The notes beneath the pieces were generated by a model, which worked only from the letters and a program-made list of their open reading frames with translations, was not told the origin of the DNA and did no database searches. A DNA stretch of 64,000 nucleotides from Blautia faecicola (GTDB taxonomy: Bacteria > Bacillota > Clostridia > Lachnospirales > Lachnospiraceae): positions 1,631,501 through 1,695,500 of the forward strand of contig NZ_SDKC01000001.1 in NCBI RefSeq assembly GCF_004123145.1, read 5' to 3'. Shown piece by piece: positions 17,035 through 25,523 of this stretch. The translations under genes and the position numbers were made by a program. Positions within the stretch are counted from its first letter, which is position 1. Every line of letters begins with the position of its first letter.

Positions 17035-17141
17035 TACCGTCTTAAACTTTCCATGTTCAATTGTACCATTTTTGCAAAAATGATATAATTGAGTTGATAA
17101 ATGATAACGATAAAGAATATAATGCGATGTTTCCGTTCCCG

Positions 17142-17307
17142 CTAGAGCGTGTTTGAAAAAGGCTTTCTGCAAGATGTGCGTCACAGTTTGTGGGAGATTT
17201 TTCCTGAATGAGGGCGGCGTAGCGGGCTACGTCAACCGAATGAAGGTAAAATCTCCCGCAAAGTGGGGCGTGCAGATTGCAGGAATGATTTTTCAAACAC
17301 GCTCTAG
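17142..17307. mobile_element. MITE-like foldback element with 19-bp terminal inverted repeats
   Basis: The perfect terminal repeats CTAGAGCGTGTTTGAAAAA lie at 17142-17160 and, inverted, at 17289-17307. The interior is also largely self-complementary: the GGGAGATTTTT region pairs with AAAATCTCCCG, and CGGCGTAGC with GCTACGTC at the tip. The whole 166 bp can fold into one long imperfect hairpin. CTAG at both outer ends may be part of the repeat or a 4-bp target duplication. No transposase lies nearby. Short open frames across it are artefacts of its symmetry. Confidence 0.8.
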
Positions 17308-17319
17308 AATAAGAAGAAT

Positions 17320-17412
17320 CTACGCATCCCCATGCATCAGATAATCCAGCAGCCCATCACACCCCCGCTCGACATCCGCATACGTCTCGTCAAACCGTCC
17401 CGTATACCACGG
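17320..17412 (-). pseudogene. 31-codon C-terminal gene fragment of unknown family
   Basis: On the minus strand, NPWYTGRFDETYADVERG then CDGLLDYLMHGDA and a stop at 17320-17322 read like the end of a real protein. The frame ends upstream exactly where the PAS-kinase remnant begins on the other strand (about 17412). I do not recognise the family securely; histidine phosphatase-like tails can look similar. Confidence 0.4.
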
Positions 17413-18290
17413 ATTGCGGAGTACTGGTATATACGGTTCCGGGAAGAAATATTTTACAGATCAATAAAGCGGCAATGCGCATCTGTGGATGGAAAAACAA
17501 AGAAGATGCAGCCACATATCTGACGAAATACTGGGGAGAGATACGGCTGGAAAACCATGAGGATAAAGAAAAGCTGTTGCTGTTGAGGAAAACAGAAGAT
17601 TCTGTAAAGTATTATTTTACGATTGGTCCGGGTACGGAGAACGAAAAGAAGGTGCTTGCAGAAAGCAAATCTCTGTTGGGAAGACATGGCGGTATGGTGC
17701 TCATCTCTACTTTTGTGGATGTTACGCAGATCATCAATCTACAGACGGACAAGGCAACGCTTACAGATGAAAATACAGAATTGCAGCAGGCGAGAGATGC
17801 GGTACAGATGATTCTGAATTCCGGTTCTTATATCTGTACCTATGATCTGGATGGAAAATTGCTGAACATAAAGTTTTCCGATGCCCTGCGAAAATTATAT
17901 GGTTATACCGATCAGAAAGATGCCCCGGATACCTGGGAGATGTGGCTGCAGGGAGCGCATCCGGATGATCGTGAGTATGTGGCAAAAGCTTTTACAGAAG
18001 CACTGGCACAGGAAAAACTGGCAAATGAAGCCAAGACAGCCTTTCTGGCACGGATGTTCCATGATATCCGAACGTCGATGAACGGAATCCAGGGATTGAT
18101 TGAGATCAATGAAAAACAAGCCGATGATACGGAACTTACAAAGAAAAATCGCAGGAAGGCGAAAATAGCAGCAGATCATCTGCTTTCCCTGATTAATGAT
18201 GCATTGCAATTAAGTAAACTGGAAGATCCGAATATCGAGCTGTCTTATGAACCGTTTAAAATTCTTGCAATGACCAATGATGTTGTTACG
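17412..18290 (+). pseudogene. PAS-domain hybrid-type histidine kinase, truncated at both ends
   Basis: The frame is open from about 17412 with CGVLVYTVPGRNILQINKAA, a mid-PAS start with no initiation codon. It continues through a second PAS (ICTYDLDGKLLNIKFSDALRKLYGY) to a phosphoacceptor helix AKTAFLARMFHDIRTSMNGIQG, where family members read MSHDIRTPMNAI, and on to LLSLINDALQLSKLEDPNIEL. It stops before any ATPase domain. Substitutions in the H-box (FHDIRTSM) and loss of both ends mark it as a relic. The internal ATG at 17475 is not a true start. The 3' end runs into a perfect palindrome. Confidence 0.75.
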
Positions 18291-18308
18291 ATCATTGGTC
18301 ATTGCAAG
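18264..18308. repeat. Perfect 18-bp inverted repeat at the kinase relic 3' edge
   Basis: 18264-18281 and 18291-18308 are exact reverse complements separated by 9 bases. There is no T run, so a terminator is unlikely. The kinase similarity ends at this point, suggesting an inverted duplication or rearrangement scar. Confidence 0.7.
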
Positions 18309-18358
18309 CCGTGCATCTGTCGGTTCGCTTTTAAAATGATGTATCCTGGAAGATAGCA

Positions 18359-18805
18359 TTAATTAGCAGAAGAGTTTCCGGTCTGGAGATCCTCCAGATC
18401 CAGCAGTTGATTGATTTTTTCCACATACTCACTGTAATCTCCGGTCTGTGAAGCGTATTGTTCCATCTGCTGCACCTGACGGGAGAGCGGAAGGGTATCG
18501 TTATTCAGGAGATATGCCTTATAGAGTGTAGCAGCCTGATAATAATGTGCGACTGCCTGGCAGGCTTTGATATCAGCACTTCGTTTCTTACCGAGAATAC
18601 AGTCTCTGCAGGTCATATCATACAGTTCCATATAATCCTCCTGTTGCAGCGTGGAGATATAATCTTCTTCTTCCAGATAATAAGAAGAAACGGTCGCGGA
18701 ATCACGGATCTCAGAGATTCCGGCAGCTACCATCATGAGGCAGGTGAGTGTCAGAATCACAGTAATGATCCCACAGATCAGTTTTAATGGGGAAAAACGT
18801 TTCAT
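18359..18805 (-). CDS. Hypothetical single-pass membrane protein
   Basis: This 148-residue protein has a short basic N-terminus, one membrane segment (about residues 9-31, ICGIITVILTLTCLMMVAAG), and an acidic, probably helical outer domain containing one pair of cysteines (MTCRDCILG). No family is recognised. Its ATG overlaps the stop of the upstream zinc-ribbon gene (ATGA), so the two are translationally coupled and likely act together at the membrane. Confidence 0.65.
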   Translation of the reverse strand: MKRFSPLKLICGIITVILTLTCLMMVAAGISEIRDSATVSSYYLEEEDYISTLQQEDYMELYDMTCRDCILGKKRSADIKACQAVAHYYQAATLYKAYLLNNDTLPLSRQVQQMEQYASQTGDYSEYVEKINQLLDLEDLQTGNSSAN

Positions 18806-19554
18806 CGATTCTCAAGCCCCCTTTCCAGATATTCTTTCAGCTTCGTTGTGGAGAGATCCGGGAGCGCATCTGCCTCCTCAGAGGTCAGTCCGGCATAAGC
18901 AACCAGAACCGCTTTTGTCTGCGTACGAAGGTCAACCAGAGCAGCATTTGTCTCGTCGGTAAAATATTCTTCTTTGTTATAAGAGTAATTCTCCTCAAGA
19001 TTAAAGATATCGTGAATGTCCCTTGCCAGTGTTGTGATGGTATGAGAAATCTCATCGTCATCGAAATAGTAATTGGGATAATAGCTGCTGGTATCCACAA
19101 GAATCCGGTAAATATCACGATAGGAATCGGATGCACGGATCAGGGCATTGTATTTGTCAAATTCATCCTCGTAGTACAGGGAATTCTGGCTGTAATAAGA
19201 AGAAAGTCCGCAGAATTCACCGTTCTGGATATAAGTATCAATATTTTCCTGATGCTCGGTCAGATGGCTGTGGATCTCCTGTTTCTGAAGGGAAGAACCG
19301 ATCTCCCAGCTTTTGGATACGAAAATATAAGCACCGATATTTAATATGATCAGAACGAAAACAACAGTCAGAGGCACCGTCAACCCGGTAAACCGTCTGG
19401 TTTTCTGATAGACATCCGACTGCGTCTGCTGAAATTCCTGCTGATACCGGTCCATATCTTCCTGATGTTTCTGGGCAAATTCATTTGGCAGACCGCAGAA
19501 AGGACAGTATTTATCTTCCAGACCGACCTGCGCGCCGCAATGTGGGCATTTCAT
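18802..19554 (-). CDS. Zinc-ribbon membrane protein
   Basis: This 250-residue protein begins with a zinc ribbon (MKCPHCGAQVGLEDKYCPFCG, written in parts: CPHCG and CPFCG, residues 3-7 and 18-22), followed by a helical linker, one membrane segment (about 57-79) and an extracytoplasmic acidic, Tyr-rich domain. The layout resembles zinc-ribbon-anchored stress or division-associated proteins of Firmicutes, but no function is assigned. AAGGAGG lies upstream of the ATG. It shares architecture with the gene at 19709-20488, suggesting duplication and divergence of one ancestral gene with repeat A copy 3 between them. Confidence 0.75.
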   Translation of the reverse strand: MKCPHCGAQVGLEDKYCPFCGLPNEFAQKHQEDMDRYQQEFQQTQSDVYQKTRRFTGLTVPLTVVFVLIILNIGAYIFVSKSWEIGSSLQKQEIHSHLTEHQENIDTYIQNGEFCGLSSYYSQNSLYYEDEFDKYNALIRASDSYRDIYRILVDTSSYYPNYYFDDDEISHTITTLARDIHDIFNLEENYSYNKEEYFTDETNAALVDLRTQTKAVLVAYAGLTSEEADALPDLSTTKLKEYLERGLENR

Positions 19555-19581
19555 TTTTTGTTCCTCCTTTTATGAAAATTG

Positions 19582-19723
19582 GTAACTGTTCAGTACCTTC
19601 ACAGTTACAAGCAAAAATGCATTTAAAATCACCTTCGGTGATGGCATTTTTGCTCGTATCTCTCGGGATTTTGGCATATTCATGCCAAAACACCTCGCGG
19701 AATATTACCTACGGAATAGTTGT
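19582..19723 (-). repeat. Dispersed structured repeat A, copy 3
   Basis: It is about 95% identical by eye to copy 1 in inverse orientation, with the same three hairpins. The outer end at 19710-19723 is degenerate (TACGGAATAGTTGT). It overlaps the 3' end of the neighbouring zinc-ribbon gene. Confidence 0.88.
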
Positions 19724-20488
19724 GAAAATGTGCTTAGATGTATAATCCTCACATTTTTGATAACTCAGATAACCGTCTTCAAGGCAGTTCTGATACACCT
19801 GATCTGCCTCCTCGGAAGACAGATGAAAATGTTCCAGCAACAGAGTTTCTGATTCCTGAATAAAGGTATCCAGTTTGGCAAGTTCTGTCTCGGTCAGGTT
19901 ATCTTTGCGATACAGAGAAAAATCTTCCCGGGTAAGAACCATTGCGGAATAAAATCCGCCGCTGATATCATATTCATTGTAGCTTCCGTCGGCAATGGCG
20001 TCGTTTAAAAGTTTTACGTCCATATATAAAGTATAGTAATTGTAATAATCCATATGTTTCCAGCGATACAAAGCAGTGCTGCCATCGAGATCATACAAAC
20101 TGTTGATATAGGTATAAACTTCTTCGTCATCCCCGGAAGCATACAGTTCATTTAATTTTGGAAAATATTCTTTTACAAAAGCATTTTCTTCCCGGAGTTC
20201 TTTCTTTTCTATATATCGGCTTCCATAAAGAACGGAAACACCGATTGCAAAAAGCAGAAAGAAAATACCGACAATTATGATAATGATCTTTGCGGTAAAG
20301 ATTCCCTGATGCTTCAGTTCCCTGGTATATTCTTTTGTGGGAAAGGCTTCAAGATTTTGCACATCCTGCTTCAGATGTTCGAGCTTGTGCATGTATTCGG
20401 ATTCGGCAGCAGAAGGCTGAACCGTACCGCAGTAAGGGCAGGTGACATCGCTGTCTTTCAGTTTGGCGCCGCAGTTGGGACAAAACAT
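19709..20488 (-). CDS. Zinc-ribbon membrane protein, paralogue
   Basis: This 259-residue protein has an N-terminal zinc ribbon (CPNCG and CPYCG within the first 22 residues), a coiled linker, a membrane segment (about 66-90, TAKIIIIIVGIFFLLFAIGV), and an acidic extracytoplasmic domain. The start at 20488 is chosen over 20527 because CTCCTT (AAGGAG on the coding strand) lies 10 bases before it. The last few codons read into the outer end of repeat A copy 3, so the C-terminal tail SKHIFTTIP may be element-derived. It is the first of three minus-strand genes here. Function is unknown. Confidence 0.72.
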   Translation of the reverse strand: MFCPNCGAKLKDSDVTCPYCGTVQPSAAESEYMHKLEHLKQDVQNLEAFPTKEYTRELKHQGIFTAKIIIIIVGIFFLLFAIGVSVLYGSRYIEKKELREENAFVKEYFPKLNELYASGDDEEVYTYINSLYDLDGSTALYRWKHMDYYNYYTLYMDVKLLNDAIADGSYNEYDISGGFYSAMVLTREDFSLYRKDNLTETELAKLDTFIQESETLLLEHFHLSSEEADQVYQNCLEDGYLSYQKCEDYTSKHIFTTIP

Positions 20489-20609
20489 AGTTGTGTGGCT
20501 CCTTTCGATATTGCTGCATATATTCATAAAAATGTGTATACTTGTTCTATTTCAATCATTATAGCACATAAAAATGCAAAACGGGGGTTGTTTTTTCGTC
20601 AATTATGCA

Positions 20610-20638
20610 TTGACAAAGAAGGGCATAGTTGGTAGAAT
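20610..20638 (+). promoter_or_regulatory. Promoter for ilvN-ilvC
   Basis: TTGACA at 20610-20615 and TAGAAT at 20633-20638, spacer 17. It lies 49 bases upstream of ilvN. Confidence 0.8.
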
Positions 20639-20686
20639 GAAAAACAAAGCTGTTTTACACATTACCAAGAGAAAGTGGGAAAGAAT

Positions 20687-21187
20687 ATGAAACAGAGAAT
20701 TTTATCTATTTTAGTAGATAACACAGCCGGTGTTTTAGGAAGAATCGCCGGTATGTTCAGCCGGAGAGGCTACAATATAGACAGCCTTACAGTAGGTGTA
20801 ACCGCAGACCCGAGATATTCCCGTATGACGGTTGTCTGCAGCGGAGATGATGATGTCCTCGAGCAGATTACAAAGCAGCTGAACAAACTGGTGGATGTTA
20901 GAGATATCAAGATTCTTGAACCGGATGCCAGTGTTATCAGAGAGTTGATTCTTGTAAAAGTGAGAGTATCTCAGGCAAACAGACAGAATGTCACATCTAT
21001 CGCAGAGATTTTCCGTGCGAAGGTTGTAGATGTGTCCGTCGATTCCATGGTATTGGAACTGACAGGTTCAAAATCAAAACTGGAGGCATTTCTCCAGCTT
21101 CTGGCAGATGGTAATGAGATTCTGGAATTGGCAAGAACCGGAGTATCCGGACTGTCACGTGGATCTGATTACGTATTAGTTTTATAA
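20687..21187 (+). CDS. ilvN: Acetolactate synthase small (regulatory) subunit
   Basis: This 166-residue protein has an N-terminal ACT domain (RILSILVDNTAGVLGRIAGMFSRRGYNID, cut here: LVDNTAGVLGRIAGMFSRRG) and the usual C-terminal half (VRELILVKV, then GSKSKLEAFLQLL). It binds valine, controls feedback inhibition and activates the catalytic subunit of acetolactate synthase, the first step of valine/isoleucine/leucine synthesis. The large subunit is not in this window. The start at 20687 is preferred over an in-frame GTG 12 bases upstream. The next gene, ilvC, uses the pathway product. Confidence 0.93.
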   Translation: MKQRILSILVDNTAGVLGRIAGMFSRRGYNIDSLTVGVTADPRYSRMTVVCSGDDDVLEQITKQLNKLVDVRDIKILEPDASVIRELILVKVRVSQANRQNVTSIAEIFRAKVVDVSVDSMVLELTGSKSKLEAFLQLLADGNEILELARTGVSGLSRGSDYVLVL

Positions 21188-22332
<1,145 letters not shown>

Positions 22333-22368
22333 TTCTCAATCCAGTAATTGTGTAAATACGAGATACCT

Positions 22369-22406
22369 AAAAGACTCCGGAAAAACTTTTTCCGGGGTCT
22401 TTTTCT
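22369..22406 (+). terminator. Rho-independent terminator after ilvC
   Basis: AAAGACTCCGGAAAAA pairs with TTTTTCCGGGGTCTTT around a very short loop, followed by T-rich sequence. Confidence 0.88.
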
Positions 22407-22504
22407 TTACTTGACTTAAACCCGACTTTAAGTGCTAAACTATGAGTTAGATAACAATAACATATTATGCCCAGACCAAGGAAGCACAGAAGGAGGAAGA
22501 AAGC

Positions 22505-23505
22505 ATGAAACATCAGCAGATTGTTCCAGGTGGTGACGGAGCACATTATGTATCGTATGAAAAGAGAACCGGTAACAATCCATCGTATATTTTACAAGAG
22601 ATCTGTCACCGGAGGGATTACAGAAAATATATAAACGGGTAAGTGGCAATATCAAAGGAAAAGTAGGTATCAAGCTGCATACCGGTGAGAAAAACGGTCC
22701 AAATATCATCCCGAGAGAGTGGGTAAAACATCTGGTGCAGGAAGAACTGCCGGATGTATCTATCATCGAGACAAACACTTATTACGAAGGCGACCGTTAT
22801 ACAACAGAAGCACACCGCGAGACACTGAAGGTGAATGGCTGGACATTCTGCCCGGTAGACATCATGGATGAAGAAGGAACCGCCATGCTTCCGGTAAAAG
22901 ACGGAAAATGGTTCACTGAGATGTCTGTAGGAAATCATATGCTGAATTATGATTCCATGGTAACGCTGACGCATTTCAAAGGTCATACGATGGGTGGATT
23001 CGGTGGATCCAATAAAAACATCGGTATCGGCTGCGCAGATGGTCGGATCGGTAAAGCTATGATCCATACCGCAGAAGGTTCTGATAATATGTGGAGTATT
23101 GCAGAAGAAGAACTGATGGAGAGAATTGCAGAGTCTACAAAGGCAACCATCGATTTCTTTGGCAAACAGGTGACCTATGTGAACGTTCTTCGCAATATGT
23201 CTGTATCCTGTGACTGTGAAGGATGTGCAGCAGCACCGGTTGTAACACCGAATATCGGTATCGTCGCTTCCGTAGATATTCTTGCAGCAGATCAGGCTTC
23301 TGTCGATCTTGTATATGCGCTGAAAGAGGAAGACCACAAGGATCTGGTAGAACGTATGGAGACCCGTCACGGTCTTCGCCAGTTAAGCTATATGAAAGAA
23401 TTGCAGATGGGAAATGACCGCTATATCCTGAGCGATATTGATAACGACGATACACGGATCTGCCCGAAAGAAGCAGTAAAAGATGTCAAACCGTTTGAAG
23501 GATAA
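22505..23505 (+). pseudogene. DUF362 family protein gene with an N-terminal frameshift
   Basis: From about 22579 the frame reads SIVYFTRDLSPEGLQKIY, GKVGIKLHTGE, IIETNTYYEGDRYTT, HFKGHTMGGFGGSNKNIGIG and GCAAAPVVTP, the full DUF362 domain to its C-terminus. That frame has a TAA at 22573-22575 and no usable start before the conserved region. The only good initiation site, GGAGG then ATG at 22505, is in another frame and reads ~25 plausible N-terminal codons (MKHQQIVPGG) before diverging. A one-base change near 22576-22580 would join them. The Cys-rich DNCxGC-like region (SCDCEGCAAAP) suggests a metal site. If translation starts at GTG 22735, the first ~75 residues are lost. Confidence 0.75.
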
Positions 23506-23657
23506 AAAGTTGTAAGCAGTCAGAATTGCCTGCTGAATGGAAAATTAATATGTAATGAAAAAGCAGTTGCTGTCCGGAAAATCATTCCAACATGGAAACA
23601 GATTTTACGGATAACAACTACTTTTTTGTCTATGCAAATAATGAGCCAAAGTATATG

Positions 23658-24326
23658 CTAATGTCGTTTGTGTCCCACCAGCCAGCAGGCATGTAATACA
23701 TAAATTACCGTCGGAACCAGAACAACCAGCTGGATATCCGAATAAGCTGCATTGGTGATCGCCGGGAGCAGAACGGTATGGAGTGACAGGTACAGATAGA
23801 TACCGCCTGCTGCCAGATTACAAAGAACGAATCGCCATCCAAGAAACCCAAAGACAGAAGCCGCTACCAGAAGCGCACCGATCAGAAAATCACCGGGCAG
23901 TTGGATGGGAAACATATTTTTATTTTGCATAAGAAATAACAGCAGGATTCCATATAAGAAAAATACAATATTCATCAGGCTCATCAATTTAAAAAGCAGA
24001 CTGTAATACCGTGTGGTAGGACAGTGATCCCAAAGTTCCACTCCCAGCTTTTCTGCCAGTTCCGTAGCTGCCCGTGTGAAGGTGAGATTGGTCATCACCA
24101 TCGCCCGGTCGCAGTCGTAAAAATTTGCACCTGCGTAGGCTTCCTGCACGGCTTTATTTCCGACGGGATAGGAATAATATTTGCATTGAATCCCGTATTT
24201 TTTTCGATGTTTATGGGCGATGATATCCACGCCCTGATCTCCGGAACTCTGTGTAACCTGAACTCTGGAGAATCCATTTCTTTTTAATATTTCCGCACAC
24301 TGATATTCAAACTGATATCCATCCAT
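23658..24326 (-). CDS. Mrr-type nuclease domain fused to four membrane segments
   Basis: Residues 1-105 form a restriction-endonuclease-like (Mrr_cat) domain: GYQFEYQCAEILKRNGF, the PD-(D/E)XK core GDQGVDIIAHK with the metal Asp, and the QxK half YGIQCKYYS, followed by the NKAVQEAYAGANFYDCDRA block. Residues ~110-222 hold about four hydrophobic helices (near 112-131, 140-165, 167-190 and 195-215). It is a nuclease domain tethered to the membrane. Such proteins may restrict incoming DNA at the envelope or use the fold for another purpose; no partner methylase is adjacent. GGAG precedes the ATG. It stands alone. Confidence 0.8.
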   Translation of the reverse strand: MDGYQFEYQCAEILKRNGFSRVQVTQSSGDQGVDIIAHKHRKKYGIQCKYYSYPVGNKAVQEAYAGANFYDCDRAMVMTNLTFTRAATELAEKLGVELWDHCPTTRYYSLLFKLMSLMNIVFFLYGILLLFLMQNKNMFPIQLPGDFLIGALLVAASVFGFLGWRFVLCNLAAGGIYLYLSLHTVLLPAITNAAYSDIQLVVLVPTVIYVLHACWLVGHKRH

Positions 24327-24489
24327 GTGTTACTGTCTCCTGTAATCTATATAAAAAATTAATTTGTAACTGTCCGATTTTAATAAAAACGTACTTGAGT
24401 TACTTATATATTTTTCAGCATATCACAGATCAGAAAAAAGAACAAGTGTTCTTGAGAAGAAAAACAGTAAAAATAACAGAATACAGCGT

Positions 24490-25293
24490 TTAATTGATTT
24501 TCCGAAACTCAGAAGGTGTCATGCCGGTCATTTTTCGAAACATCAGAACAAAATGGCTGGCATCCGTGTACCCCACATCCTGAGCAATATCCTGAATTTT
24601 TCGCCCCCGATGACTGACCAGAAGTTCCTTTGCCTTGCTGAGCCGGAATTTGGTCAGATACTCATAGACCGAACATCCCAGATATCTCGAAAAGAGCCGG
24701 GAGAGGTACTGGGGTGTGACAAAGACTTCCCGGCTGAGTGCATCAGCGGTGAGGTCTTCCATGTACCGGGTGTGGATGCTGGCTAGAACCGGCCGGATGT
24801 ATTTTTCCCAGGCAGGCTGTTTGGAAGGATTGACCTGAAGACCACCGGTGAACTGCAAAAGCACCTGATAACATTCCTGTGATAACAGCTGGGAATCTAC
24901 CGGCGTTTCCTGATGATGAAGGACAGCCTGGTCGATCAGTTTTCGGATGGTGGCGGCTTTCTCATTTTCAAAAAACAGAAGATGCGAGGAGCCGAACAGA
25001 GCAGAAAAATAAGGACTCAGGGATCCACTGAAAGTGGCAAATAAAGTGATCCATTTTCCGGAGACGGAACGGTAAGCATGAGGTATTCCGGGAGCGAGCA
25101 GAACGCCCTGATTTTCACCGATCGTGTAGTGCTGCCCGTCGATGGTAAGAATACCGGAACCTTCCTGTGTCTGCAGATAATGATAGACCGGGAAACCATC
25201 CGGACGCATGGTAGGTTCCTGATCCCAGTTATTCCCGATGGAATCAAACTGAAAAGGGAAATCCACCGGAGCAGAATTAAAATAGATAGGCAT
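24490..25293 (-). CDS. AraC-family transcriptional regulator (beta-galactoside locus)
   Basis: This 267-residue regulator has an N-terminal cupin-like sensor domain (VYHYLQTQEGSGILTIDG, GVLLAPGIPHAYR) and a C-terminal double helix-turn-helix (about 170-267: LTADALSREVFVTPQYLSRLFSRYLG and IQDIAQDVGYTDASHFVLMFRKMTGMTPSEFR, both abbreviated). The start at 25293 is chosen over 25308 because GGAGGA lies 7-8 bases before it; the upstream ATG has no ribosome site. It is divergent from the GH42 gene, the usual layout for a sugar-responsive activator and its target. Confidence 0.88.
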   Translation of the reverse strand: MPIYFNSAPVDFPFQFDSIGNNWDQEPTMRPDGFPVYHYLQTQEGSGILTIDGQHYTIGENQGVLLAPGIPHAYRSVSGKWITLFATFSGSLSPYFSALFGSSHLLFFENEKAATIRKLIDQAVLHHQETPVDSQLLSQECYQVLLQFTGGLQVNPSKQPAWEKYIRPVLASIHTRYMEDLTADALSREVFVTPQYLSRLFSRYLGCSVYEYLTKFRLSKAKELLVSHRGRKIQDIAQDVGYTDASHFVLMFRKMTGMTPSEFRKIN

Positions 25294-25523
25294 AGGGTGA
25301 TCCTCCATAAAAAATCATACACAGTCTGAAGTATTTTCAACTTCATGGTAGCATACAGAAAAAACATCTGTCAAGGAGTTTCAAAATGTTATAGAAAGAA
25401 GTGTATCCTGTTATACAAATTTGAAAAAAGAAGCAGTATAATGCAGATAACAAGAGGTTATCGGAAATTGACAGAAAAGATTCGGATAATTATAGAAACA
25501 AAGAGATCGAAAGGAGAAATTTT

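Noticed and set aside
17153-17344. 63-codon open frame across the foldback element
   Set aside because: It is produced by the element's symmetry; the peptide has no ribosome site and reads through both terminal repeats.
23658-24326. Type IV restriction system with partners
   Set aside because: Only the Mrr-like protein is present; neighbours are a DUF362 gene and an AraC regulator, with no McrBC, methylase or helicase.
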